DNA of 42,129 bases, taken from positions 1 through 42,129 of the forward strand of contig CANETX010000003.1 of NCBI GenBank assembly GCA_947441435.1, read 5' to 3'. Positions 7,991 to 20,417 of the stretch are shown in pieces. Each line of letters starts with the position of its first letter. The stretch's first letter is position 1. The notes beneath the pieces were generated by a model that was given only the letters and a program-made list of their open reading frames with translations, was not told the origin of the DNA and ran no database searches. The stretch comes from Planctomycetaceae bacterium (GTDB lineage: Bacteria > Planctomycetota > Phycisphaerae > Phycisphaerales > SM1A02). Position numbers and translations under genes: made by a program.

Positions 7991-8942
7991 GCGCTCCCGG
8001 GACATCCGCGCGGGCGACGAGATAGGCGCGGTGCGGCGTCTTTGAGTCGAAGTCCTCGGGGACCGTGTATTTCGTGATCTCCCTGAGCGCAATGCCCTCG
8101 GGCAACTGCGCTGACTCCGGCCGGAACGACCTCGAGTTCGTGCTGAACCAGATCTGACCCATCGGCGAGAGCCACGGCATCGTCATCGCCAGCAGCGCGA
8201 TCCAGTCGCGGTCCACCGAGAAACTTCCCGCGACCATCCGCTTGGAGTTCGAGAAGGTCGGCGGGTCGAGAACGATGATGTCATAGGACTCTCCCGCCGC
8301 AGGGCCCGCCTCCAGGAACTGCAGGCAGTCGGCCGACTCCAGTCGATGCGTCGGGCCCACCGCGAATCCGTTGAGCGCCAGGTTGCGGCTCGTCCACGCC
8401 TGATAGGTGTTGCTCATGTCGACCGTGAGCGTGGCGCTCGCCCCCCCAGCCGCGGCGTGCACCGTAAACGCTCCCGTGTACGCGAAGAGGTTCAGCACGC
8501 GCTTGCCCTGCGCGCGCTCGCGAATCATGGCGCGCGTCGTGCGGTGGTCGAGGAACAGTCCGGTGTCGAGGTAGTCCGAGAGGTTCACCTCGAACTTCAG
8601 GCCGTGCTCACTGACGACGCGCACAACCGAGTCGGTGCTCACCCGTTCGTACTGCGCGAGCCCGCGCTGGCGCTGACGCCGCTTGATGTACAGCCGCGCG
8701 TCGTCGATCTCAAGCCCCGCCTTGATCTGCGCGACGCTCAACTGCACGAACGCCTCCTCCGCCTCTTCGGTGTCATCGCGCGTCCGCGGGTGGAACCACG
8801 CCACGACATCCCCGTCGTACCAATCGATCACCAGCGGGTACTCCGGAATGTCCCGTTCGTACACACGGAAGCACGGCGCGTCGGTGCGGCGCGACCACTT
8901 CATCAGGTGACGCTTGCGTTTGGCGAGTCGGTGGTCGAGCAT
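7914..8942 (-). CDS. Class I SAM-dependent 23S rRNA methyltransferase, RlmK (RlmKL C-terminal)/RlmI family
   Basis: FRVYERDIPEYPLVIDWYDGDVVAWF, VNLSDYLDTGLFLDHRTTRAMI, NLFAYTGAFTVHAAAGGASATLTVDMS, DIIVLDPPTFSNSKRM. Confidence 0.88.
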   Translation of the reverse strand: MLDHRLAKRKRHLMKWSRRTDAPCFRVYERDIPEYPLVIDWYDGDVVAWFHPRTRDDTEEAEEAFVQLSVAQIKAGLEIDDARLYIKRRQRQRGLAQYERVSTDSVVRVVSEHGLKFEVNLSDYLDTGLFLDHRTTRAMIRERAQGKRVLNLFAYTGAFTVHAAAGGASATLTVDMSNTYQAWTSRNLALNGFAVGPTHRLESADCLQFLEAGPAAGESYDIIVLDPPTFSNSKRMVAGSFSVDRDWIALLAMTMPWLSPMGQIWFSTNSRSFRPESAQLPEGIALREITKYTVPEDFDSKTPHRAYLVARADVPGALDLRVTRPPSTSGRGEPPEAATPES

Positions 8943-9030
8943 GGCTGCGGATTCGGGCGGCTTGCCAGTTTCGCATAAATCGCTACACTCCCCCGCTTCA
9001 ATTTCCCGCTCAAATAAGGAAGGAACCCCC

Positions 9031-11619
<2,589 letters not shown>

Positions 11620-11654
11620 GCCCCACGGTCGACGCGGACTTCAAGTCCAGGACA

Positions 11655-11690
11655 CGCCGTACCATCGCCAAACGATGGTGCGGCGTTTTT
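11655..11690 (+). terminator. Rho-independent terminator of hppA
   Basis: cgccgtaccatcg-ccaaa-cgatggtgcggcg-ttttt: 13-bp stem with one G-U pair followed by T5. Confidence 0.85.
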
Positions 11691-12487
11691 CTTTGCTCGC
11701 GGCGTGGATGGCAGCATTCGTCATCGTGCTGTCGCTTGCGGGAGCCGCCGCGCAGGACGCGGGCGGCCCGCCGACCCCCGCCGCCACCGAAATCCCCGGG
11801 TGGCTCGCAGAGGCGATCGACGACTACGGGTCCTTCGCGCTGTTCGGCGCGTTCGTCATCTCGGGTGTCGGGCTGCATCTCTCCGAAGATCTGATCCTCA
11901 TCCCCGCGGGATGGCTCGCGGCCCACGACCTCGGGATGTTCGTCAAGTTCTGGGTGTGGGCGTACCTCGGCATCGTCGTCGGCGATGGACTGTGGTTCTG
12001 GATGTGCGGCCACTTCGGCACACGATTCCTCCACTCCAAGTTCTTCAAGCGGGCAATCCACCCGAGACGGCTTCTCGAGATCAAGCACCAAATTGACGAG
12101 CGCGGGGCGTTCGTGCTCTTCGCCGCACGGTTCATTCCGGGGACGCGCACGCCGGTCATCACCATGTGCGGTCTCCTGCACATGGCTTGGTGGAAGTTCC
12201 TGCTCGTCGAGTGCTCGTGTGCGGCGGTGACCGTGCCCCTCCAGATGCTCGTCGGCGTCGCCGGCGCGCGCGCGGCCGAGGAGGTCGGCGTCACCGATCA
12301 CACGCACAAGATCATGATCGCCGTCGGACTGACGCTCGGGTTCGTGCTCCTGATGTACCTGGTCCACAAGTGGATCTCGGCGCGCAAGGCCAAGCGCCGC
12401 ACCCCGCGCGCCCCGGCGCGATGGCTGCGCCTCTATCAGGCGACCCGTCGCCTCGTCACCCAGGTCCAGCCGCGTTCGAACAGCTAG
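11675..12487 (+). CDS. DedA/SNARE-associated (VTT) family membrane protein
   Basis: VGDGLWFWMCGHFGTRF...FAARFIPGTRTPVITMCGLLHMAWWKFLL. Alternative start ATG 11708. Confidence 0.85.
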   Translation: MVRRFSLLAAWMAAFVIVLSLAGAAAQDAGGPPTPAATEIPGWLAEAIDDYGSFALFGAFVISGVGLHLSEDLILIPAGWLAAHDLGMFVKFWVWAYLGIVVGDGLWFWMCGHFGTRFLHSKFFKRAIHPRRLLEIKHQIDERGAFVLFAARFIPGTRTPVITMCGLLHMAWWKFLLVECSCAAVTVPLQMLVGVAGARAAEEVGVTDHTHKIMIAVGLTLGFVLLMYLVHKWISARKAKRRTPRAPARWLRLYQATRRLVTQVQPRSNS

Positions 12488-12514
12488 CCGCCGCGGCCGG
12501 CCGGGCGCCTGCGA

Positions 12515-14018
12515 TCAGCTCCCCGTCCACGCAGAAAGCAGGATGGTCATGTCAACACCATCGGTGAGGCCATCGCCGTCCATGTCTCCTTCCGTCGTCC
12601 CCCACGCCGCGAGGATCATCCCGAGGTCGAGCCCATCGACATCACCATCGCCATCGAGGTCGCCGGGACCCGCGCAGGCGTCGGGGATGCCGTCACCGTT
12701 GAGGTCGCGGGCCAATGCGCAGGTAGTAGACATCCTGCTCTCCGTTGACCGTGGTGCAGAAGGCAAGGTCTGCACCCGTGAGGTCCGAGACCATGTGGAA
12801 GTAGTCCCCCATCTTCTGCTGCTGCGGCCAGCCGGCGGTTGAGTTGAACGCAGGCGTTTGCGCAACCGGCGCCGCGAAGGTGGATCCACCGTCGGTGCTC
12901 GAAGTGGAGTAGAGGCGCGCCACATTCATCGATCCCGACTCGTGGGTGCTGAGCCAGACCACTTCGATGCGCCCGTTGGGAGCGACACTCATCGTGCCGT
13001 GCCAGTTCCACGAGTTCGCGCCCATGGGATCGGGATTCACCCGCGTGTACGGCGACCACGTGGTGCCGCCGCTGTCACTCCAGATGAGGTGGACATCGAG
13101 CGGGTCATTGACGGCGCCCACCGGCGCCGGATCGACGCCTGAGAGGACATAAATCCGCCCGCTGTAGGGACCATCCGAACGATCGACATCCACCCACACC
13201 TGTGCGAGAAGACCCGAAGGGTTCGGGCCCGTGGCCCACGGCATCCCGCCACCCATGGCGAGGACCCGAGGCTGAGTGAACGAGACGGCCTGCGACGCAT
13301 CGCGGGCGTTGTCGCTGCGTGTGAAGAGGAAAGTGTCGCTGTCGAGAGGCAAACTGCGAACGCCCGCGATGAACAGTGCTCCCTCGGCGCCAACGGCGAG
13401 CGTCCCCCAGCGCATCGGGTCGGGCATCGACACGGGAGCATCGAAGGTCAGCCCGCCGTCAGTGCTGCGAACGAACGGAGTGCCCGGGTAGGGATTCTCT
13501 TCCGTGCTCCAGTGGAGATAGGTGTGGTCACGGCTCGGGCCCTTCGTGCGGTCGATCGCCATCCACGACTTGTCGCCGCCGTACGAGGGAACCGATGGAC
13601 CCCACGACTGGCCACCGTTCTCGCTTCGGTACATCTGGCAGTAGAAGTCCTGTCGCATGCTGCAATAGAGAAATGTGCCGTCCGCAAGTGAGCCCAGCAG
13701 CGGGTCGCTGCGAAAGACCCCACGCTCCAGGACGCCTGGGAAGTGCCATGTGCGACCTGCGTCCTCGCTCCATCCCCAACCTGCTTCCCGGATGCTCGAC
13801 GAGATCGAATCGAACTGGCGCCAGCCGATCGCCATGCGGCGCGGATTGGTCGGGTCCACAGCGATCGACGGCTCGTTCGCGGCGTCGCCTGGGATGTTGA
13901 ATCCCATCGACGAGACATTCACCTGCACGGGGGCCTGAGCGAGGACTGCGGCGGCAGCGCCGAGTGGAAACAATGCTGCCACAAAGACTTGGGGAGAGCG
14001 GACCATGATCGTGAACAT
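12515..14018 (-). pseudogene. Sialidase/BNR-repeat-like secreted protein with dockerin tail, disrupted by a +1 frameshift near 12710-12716
   Basis: ORF 12693..14018 (FNIPGDAANEPSIAVDPTNPRRMAIGWRQFDS...EVVWLSTHESGSMNVARLY) ends ..YYLRIGPRPQR*; dockerin RDLNGDGIPDACAGPGDLDGDGDVDGLDLGMILAAWG... continues in the adjacent frame of ORF 12515..12925. Confidence 0.75.
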
Positions 14019-14216
14019 GTCTCAAACCATGCGCAACCCAAGAACTCCGATCTCGATTCATGCATGTGGAGAGCCATTTTCTCATGGATTCTGCAGTCGC
14101 GATGGATCCGGGCCCGGCAAGCCCACCAAGTCGACCGCTACTCCCGACTGCTGCCCCCGTATCGAGGCTCTGTAGGATCCCACACCCGCGAGATGTGCGC
14201 GGGCTGACAATCGACA

Positions 14217-14298
14217 GGGCGAATACTCAAGCGGTCAACGAGGACAGACTGTAAATCTGTTGGCTTAGCCTTCGTAGGTTCGAATCCTACTTCGCCCA
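14217..14298 (+). tRNA. tRNA-Tyr (GTA)
   Basis: gggcgaa/ttcgccc acceptor, anticodon loop ctgtaaa within acaga/tctgt, long variable arm, T arm gtagg-ttcgaat-cctac. Confidence 0.95.
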
Positions 14299-14777
14299 TT
14301 GCCCCGGTTTCGCGCAGCGTCGCATGGCGCCGCATGGCGCTGCGCACTCTCGCCACAACATGGACTTGCGAACGATTCGTGCGTAGTAGCGCGAAGCGGT
14401 GCGGATGGGTGCTGTGACGCATTTTGTGCTTCAAGTGTGACGCATTTTGTGTCGCCCAAACTGAGACCGGCTGCAGCGTCAAAGTCGGCGTCACGATCCT
14501 GCAAGTAGTGCTGTGCTGCGATGGGCGGGGAGTGCCCCATCCATTTCGCTACTGCATGGCCGGGGTACCGCTGAACCCAGTCGGTCGCGCACGACGCACG
14601 TAGGTTTTGGAAGAGTCTGGGCCACGGAGCATGCCCTGCCCGTTCGATAATGCGGTGCAACATCGGGCGCAGGTTCACAGATGGATCACCGAACCTCGGG
14701 ATGATCCGCTCTGCGCCAACCTGGGCGTGGTCGAATAGGTCTTGCAGGACCGGCCGCATCCAGCGTGCTCTGGGCAA
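14265..14777 (-). pseudogene. C-terminal remnant of a tyrosine recombinase/integrase
   Basis: LFQNLRASCATDWVQRYPGHAVAKWMGHSPPIAAQHYLQ retains R...H-x-x-x-x-x-x-GHS...HY; N-terminal half absent; tail runs into the tRNA antisense. Confidence 0.75.
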
Positions 14778-15074
14778 GCGGACCCGAGCGACCTGGTCAA
14801 ATGATTCTCAATCTGCGCAGACAGTCGCACTGTTTGACTTCGAAGCACCTTTTTTTGATTGAAAGTTCGCTCTGTGACTTGATTCGCAGGGACACGCGGA
14901 TACTCTGCATTTGCAGCGGGATCGTTCAGAGACGTGAAGACGTTGCCATTGCAGGGGGACTCGCACGCGTGCGTGCGCAAGAAGTGGCAAAGGGTCGCGG
15001 GTCGTAGGTCACGACTCTGTTTGACTGCCCTCGGTGGGCTTGGGCGTTCAGAAAACGCCGCGAGGAGATTTGCC

Positions 15075-15854
15075 ATGAGAACGATCCCACTTATGTCGAC
15101 TGCGTTGATTGCACTAGCTGCATCGGTCTGGACCTCGGCATCAGGCGATGTCATCTATACCAATATTCCTGTCGCTCTCGACCCGACTGGCTACTACAGC
15201 CAACCCTATCAGGCAGAGAGTCTCGCGGAGTTCGGCGACCGAATCAATTTCGGCGGAAGCGCTCGCCTCCTGACATCCGTCACGGCATGGATGGACAGTT
15301 ACGCGGGAGCATCGGAGTGGACGAACTACGGCGGCAATACCACCGTGGATGGCGTCGCCGGGTACATGCACGATTTCACATTCAACATCTATGAGTCTGG
15401 ATCTGGCAGTCAGCCAGGAGCTTTGCTTGGTTCAGTGAGTCAATCGCAATTCGTTCGATACGAAACAGGCGGCGCACTCGGCGGGCTTTTCGCAATGACG
15501 TTCGACCTCAGCGGACTCAATTTGCTCGCACCCGACTCGATCGTGTACGGACTTGCATTCAACACAGAAACTTACGGCGCGACCCCAACTGGATCGAGCG
15601 GCCCATACAACGGCCTCAATTTCGCTCTCAGCATGGAAGGCGCGCTGGGAATCACGACGGGATCGAATGCAAACCTCGGTGATGTGTTCTGGGCGAATCA
15701 GGGTGGAGTATTCCAAGCAAACTACGGATGGGATCCCTACCCAGGCGTCGGAACGGCATTGACTCCGATTGTGTCTTTCTCGGCAGTTCCGACACCTGGT
15801 GCGCTCGTCTTGTTGGGCTTGGTTGGCTGTGCGAAGCGACGACGCCGCGCCTAG
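15075..15854 (+). CDS. PEP-CTERM-like sorted secreted protein
   Basis: Signal MRTIPLMSTALIALAASVWTSASG and C-terminus VPTPGALVLLGLVGCAKRRRRA. Confidence 0.8.
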   Translation: MRTIPLMSTALIALAASVWTSASGDVIYTNIPVALDPTGYYSQPYQAESLAEFGDRINFGGSARLLTSVTAWMDSYAGASEWTNYGGNTTVDGVAGYMHDFTFNIYESGSGSQPGALLGSVSQSQFVRYETGGALGGLFAMTFDLSGLNLLAPDSIVYGLAFNTETYGATPTGSSGPYNGLNFALSMEGALGITTGSNANLGDVFWANQGGVFQANYGWDPYPGVGTALTPIVSFSAVPTPGALVLLGLVGCAKRRRRA

Positions 15855-16152
15855 CAGGACGCTGAAAACTCGGGATTCTCGAATTGATAGGACTTCGCTT
15901 TTCCGACGTCGCGCGCCTGGACCGCAGAGTTTCCGGCGATGGCGATGGAGGCCGGGATCTCGCCACGTGGCATCGACGAAGCGTTTTCAATCCTCTACGA
16001 GTTCTGGGAGACATTGAAGCCGCTCAGGTCGAGCGAGTAATCCCCACATCTGGGGTGAACTCTCCGCCGCCGCCGGTACCTGAGCACACAGCCATCTAGG
16101 ATGCGCCAACTCTCAGGGGTGAATCGATGAGAGTGATTCCGTCGCCGGCGCC

Positions 16153-18519
16153 ATGAGACTGCTCGCACCAACTGTCTACCGGGCATTCCCAGAGCTCGAC
16201 TCGTTCTCCGACGACGACTGCCGGATCTTTGTGCGCAACGCGACGGTCGTGCTCTGGCGACGCATCATGCGTGCGTGCGTGAACGCGGCGACGATTCTGA
16301 CGCTAGTGATTGCCGAGGTTTGGTTTCTGGAACCAGATCCGAGCCCGAACTGGATGGCGACGGCAAACGCGATATTGCTTGCCGTTGTGCTTCTCATCAC
16401 CATCGGCATCGGCTCGCTCGTGATCCGTGACATCCTGTTGCGCCTGGCCATCCGGCGCATCCTCAACTGCGTGGCTCGCTGCCCACAGTGCCGCTACTCG
16501 ATGGTGGGACTTCCAGTGACGGCGGACCACCGCGTCACCTGCCCGGAGTGCGCGTGCGTGACATATGTCGGGGTGCACGCCAAGCACTGCGTGCGTGGCA
16601 GCGACGGATCGCTTCGCTTCCTCCCCGGGCCAAGCGTGCAACTGCCGGTGGAGTTCTGGTGGACACGGAAGCGCCTCCGCACCGCTGCGCGAGGGACTGC
16701 GGCCGTCCTAGGAAGCATCGCGATCGTGCTAGGCATCTTGCTTGCTATCTGGGAAGTGCGCGTGCGCTTGATGGCCTCCGCCGTCCATGCCGCCGTCGCC
16801 GCGCTGCCGCCCGGGTCGGAGCTGCTGGCCGCCGTGGTGCCACCCGCTGCGCTTGTCGAGGGTGACAACGCCGTCGACGCGCTGACCGAGTTCCAGTCGC
16901 GATTCGGTGCGATTCGCGACACGCCCACCGAGCGCGCGCTCCTCAATTGGTGGCCACCGCGCGACTTCCGTTTGCGGATGGACCCTGCTCCCCCCCGCGA
17001 CGGGTCGCCGCCGGCCGACCGAACGGTGAGTGTCCAGATGGTGGTGCGTGAAGCGCGCGCCGCGGGACTGCTCGACTCGCTGGACCGGATCGGGCTCGCT
17101 CCGGCAATCCAGTTCCCGACCGATCCCTTAGCCGCGCCCCTGTTCGGAGAGTGCGCATCTGCGCGAACCAGACTCTTTGCCGTCGCCATGAGCCACGCAG
17201 CAAACCTTGCGAGCATCTGGATGCTCGACGCATGTGCGCGCGGCGAACCTGCGGAAGCGGCGCGTGCCTTCCGCGCACTCGCGTCGCTCGCGGCAATGCA
17301 GGGCATAGCTCGGCCAACCCCCCTCGGTGGGTCGATTGTTGGCGCAGGACAGGTGATGGAGTGCTTGGCCGAGGTGGCGCGGCTGCCCGGCGGTGACGAG
17401 GCGCTTCGAATCGCTCGGCAGGCTGTCGACCGCAACCTTCGCTGCCGGGTCACGCCCGAGTCCCTGTCGGCGATCTTTGTCCGCTGGTTCCAAGAGGATT
17501 TGCTCCGCGTCTTCGGCGATCCTGCGGTGCTGCGCTGGCGCTTGACTCCCTGGATTCGAACGGAGGCATACGAGCGAGCCATCAGCGTCTACCTGAGCAA
17601 CATGTCGACGCGCACCGAGCCATCGGGGCTCGGATGCGACTTTGACCGCGAGTGGGCCGCATCGATCGACACGCTCCCCACGCTGCTGCTGACCTGCGCA
17701 AACTCAACAAGGTGGAGCAACGCGACCCCATCGATCTCGCCCGCGCCCGCGCTCCCGCCGATGGCCGATGCGTTTATGGAGATGATGTCTGGTCGTAGCC
17801 TCGACTTTCAACCCATTCTGCTTTCCGACTTAGCCCTGAGCTGTGTTCTTGGAATCGAGGAATTCCGCCGGACCCAGGGACGATTGCCCGCATCGCTTGA
17901 GGAACTGGTGCCCGGGTATCTGCCGACGCCTCCGCCAACATCACTCGGCGTCATCTACCGCACCGTGCAGGATCCCGCATGCCCGCTCGGGTACCAGCTT
18001 TACTCCAAGGGATTCAATGGATTGGACGACGGGTGCTCGGCGTTCATCGACATTCCGATCGTGGGGGCTCCGGTGCCACCACCCGCCGAGTCGCTACCCT
18101 CCACGCCAACTCCGGGGCCCCAGAGTCGCCTACGGATGGGCGACGACCTGTTCGAACGGCTTGGACTCTCCCCTGATGACCCAACACAGCTCGCTGACTG
18201 CCTTGGGTCGACCAACTTCGACAGTCCCAACCGTTCTGTTCTTGCGTTACCTCCTGCCGGTGCTCATGGTGCACTTGCTCGCGCTCTTGGCGTGCGCGCC
18301 GACATTCTTCTCGTGGACGGGGGTCATCGCGTGCGTCCTGGGGATCCATGTTTTCGGACAGGCGATCACGATGGGATACCACCGCCTCCTGACGCACCGG
18401 AGCTTCACGGTCCCGCGCTGGTTCGAGTGGACGCTCGTCACGCTCGCACTGTGTTGCTTGCAGGACTCCCCCGCGCGCTGGGTTGCAACCCACCGGATGC
18501 ACCACGCGCACAGCGATGA
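16153..18519 (+). CDS. Hypothetical membrane protein with zinc-ribbon-like CPQC/CPEC motifs; 3' end doubtful
   Basis: CPQCRYSMVGL...TCPECACVTYVG; TM segments; last about 110 codons overlap the desaturase in another frame. Confidence 0.6.
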   Translation: MRLLAPTVYRAFPELDSFSDDDCRIFVRNATVVLWRRIMRACVNAATILTLVIAEVWFLEPDPSPNWMATANAILLAVVLLITIGIGSLVIRDILLRLAIRRILNCVARCPQCRYSMVGLPVTADHRVTCPECACVTYVGVHAKHCVRGSDGSLRFLPGPSVQLPVEFWWTRKRLRTAARGTAAVLGSIAIVLGILLAIWEVRVRLMASAVHAAVAALPPGSELLAAVVPPAALVEGDNAVDALTEFQSRFGAIRDTPTERALLNWWPPRDFRLRMDPAPPRDGSPPADRTVSVQMVVREARAAGLLDSLDRIGLAPAIQFPTDPLAAPLFGECASARTRLFAVAMSHAANLASIWMLDACARGEPAEAARAFRALASLAAMQGIARPTPLGGSIVGAGQVMECLAEVARLPGGDEALRIARQAVDRNLRCRVTPESLSAIFVRWFQEDLLRVFGDPAVLRWRLTPWIRTEAYERAISVYLSNMSTRTEPSGLGCDFDREWAASIDTLPTLLLTCANSTRWSNATPSISPAPALPPMADAFMEMMSGRSLDFQPILLSDLALSCVLGIEEFRRTQGRLPASLEELVPGYLPTPPPTSLGVIYRTVQDPACPLGYQLYSKGFNGLDDGCSAFIDIPIVGAPVPPPAESLPSTPTPGPQSRLRMGDDLFERLGLSPDDPTQLADCLGSTNFDSPNRSVLALPPAGAHGALARALGVRADILLVDGGHRVRPGDPCFRTGDHDGIPPPPDAPELHGPALVRVDARHARTVLLAGLPRALGCNPPDAPRAQR

Positions 18520-19132
18520 GGGGGAGGACCCGCACTCGCCGCTCGTCACGTTCTTGTGGGGGCACATGGGGTGGCTCTTCCTTCGCAACCACGACTTGAC
18601 TCATGTGTCGAGCTACGCGAAGTATGCGCGCGACACGCTCCAGGACCCCTACTACTTTTGGCTTGAGCGCAGGCCAGTCGCGCCGCTTCTGATCTACGCG
18701 GCGCAGATCATTCCCTACTTTGCCATCGCGTTCCTTGCGGCGATGAGTGCCGGAGAGGCGTTTGAAGGCGCAGCGATGTTTGGCGCAAGCGTCGTGATCT
18801 GGGGAGTCTTCGCGCGAACCGTGCTCGTCTGGCACATCACCTGGAGCGTGAACAGCCTGACGCACATGTTTGGGTACAGGAACCACGCGACCGAGGAGAA
18901 CAGCCGCAACAACTGGCTGGTTGCGCTGGTCGCCGCGGGCGAAGGCTGGCACAACAACCATCATCAGGACCCATCCGCGTGCTCCGTTCAGCACCGTTGG
19001 TGGGAGTTCGACCTGACCTACTGGGAAGTGCGCGCGCTGGCGTGGATGGGGATTGCGCGCGACATCACGCCGCTGCGCAGCGAACGCGTGAAGCGCGCAA
19101 GCAACGCACGGCGCGACCCAGGCGTGGCTTGA
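18176..19132 (+). CDS. Acyl-CoA/fatty acid desaturase (delta-9 type)
   Basis: Three His boxes HRLLTHR, HRMHHAH, HNNHH. Alternative start 18266. Confidence 0.9.
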   Translation: MTQHSSLTALGRPTSTVPTVLFLRYLLPVLMVHLLALLACAPTFFSWTGVIACVLGIHVFGQAITMGYHRLLTHRSFTVPRWFEWTLVTLALCCLQDSPARWVATHRMHHAHSDEGEDPHSPLVTFLWGHMGWLFLRNHDLTHVSSYAKYARDTLQDPYYFWLERRPVAPLLIYAAQIIPYFAIAFLAAMSAGEAFEGAAMFGASVVIWGVFARTVLVWHITWSVNSLTHMFGYRNHATEENSRNNWLVALVAAGEGWHNNHHQDPSACSVQHRWWEFDLTYWEVRALAWMGIARDITPLRSERVKRASNARRDPGVA

Positions 19133-19159
19133 CCATCGCCCCCACCGCCGCGGACCCTC

Positions 19160-20407
19160 CTAGAACTCCATAATGAGCTGCGTGGCTCCGTACCACTCCC
19201 CCTGGCCGACGCTGCCTGATTCATTCGTATGACTCACTTGGATCTTGAACGTGAACGAATCGTTGAGACGCATGCCGCCTCCCAGATCGATGCGCTGCAC
19301 GTTGTTGTCCCAGGTCTGGTTGCTCAGCTCCCCGTAGAACTGCGAATTCCAGCGCGCGGATAGCCACGCGTCCGTGGCAACATTGAACTTTCCTTCGACG
19401 AAGAAACTGAAGCTGTTGAGGTTGCCGACCGCTGGCTGGTCGAATGTGTTCCAGATGAACTCGGACCAGACCTCAAACCACTCATGCGTGTACGAGCCAT
19501 CGAGTCCCCAAGTCGTTTGCATGAAACTGCCGGGGTCGGTGATCGTGGTGCCCGGCCTCGCCACCGGATTCGACAGCAGGTAGCCGCCTCGGCTGAAACT
19601 TCCGCCGAAATTCCACCGAGGGTCTGGTCGGGCACCAACGCGAGACGTCACGGTCGGAGCGGCGAGATTGCGATCCCAGAACTGCCACTCGCTCGGGCGC
19701 GACGAGAGCGACGCATTCTTCACCTCGACCGCCCAGTCGAAGTTCGCCTGGTCCCATGCCGGAATCACGCCGAATGCGCTGAACCCGCTGGTGTAGGAGG
19801 GCCCCCAGATGATCGGATTCCAGCTTGGCACATTGTCCGCCTTGCCTTTCCTCCCCAATTGAACCGGCGACTTGGGGTTTGCGGGCACGGTTGTGCCGTC
19901 CCCGACCGACGTCATCCAGCCATAGGGCACCGGTGCGTCAATGAGCGGATTCTCGAACGAGAGGAACCGCCGGTTCCACTGGCCGAAGCATGTGCCGAAC
20001 TGCCCCGCACGCAGGCTCAGCAACCTGTTCTCAAAGGGACGCACCGTCACGAAGTATTCGTTGAGGATCATCTCCATCGACTCATCCGTCGGATCGAATC
20101 CGCGCGAGGCCATGGCGTACACCGTGAAGTCGAATGCCTTGCCGACCGTCGCGGTCCCCATCAGATTGATTGCGGGGGCATAGAGGACATTGGTTTCCGA
20201 CTGGAGGAAGTCCGGCGGTGGTTGCGTGTAGAACCAGATCGTCTGATCTATCCACGGGTCGATGCCGAGCGTCCACGATCCATCGGGATCGCCCGTCGTC
20301 AGCGAGTCGCCGACGTCCTGCATCGCTTGCGAGAGCGTGTCGAAGACCCCAAGGTCTTCCTCGGCCACCTGCCCGAGGCAACACGTGATGAGCATGGTCT
20401 CGATCAT
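19160..20407 (-). CDS. Outer-membrane beta-barrel/porin-like protein
   Basis: Aromatic-rich alternating pattern with terminal GEWYGATQLIMEF (C-terminal Phe). Confidence 0.55.
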   Translation of the reverse strand: MIETMLITCCLGQVAEEDLGVFDTLSQAMQDVGDSLTTGDPDGSWTLGIDPWIDQTIWFYTQPPPDFLQSETNVLYAPAINLMGTATVGKAFDFTVYAMASRGFDPTDESMEMILNEYFVTVRPFENRLLSLRAGQFGTCFGQWNRRFLSFENPLIDAPVPYGWMTSVGDGTTVPANPKSPVQLGRKGKADNVPSWNPIIWGPSYTSGFSAFGVIPAWDQANFDWAVEVKNASLSSRPSEWQFWDRNLAAPTVTSRVGARPDPRWNFGGSFSRGGYLLSNPVARPGTTITDPGSFMQTTWGLDGSYTHEWFEVWSEFIWNTFDQPAVGNLNSFSFFVEGKFNVATDAWLSARWNSQFYGELSNQTWDNNVQRIDLGGGMRLNDSFTFKIQVSHTNESGSVGQGEWYGATQLIMEF

Positions 20408-20417
20408 TGGTCCTCCT

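Noticed and set aside
14138-14494. 118-aa ORF containing MGEVGFEPTKAKPTDLQSV
   Set aside because: Classic false protein from antisense translation of a tRNA gene (tRNA-Tyr).
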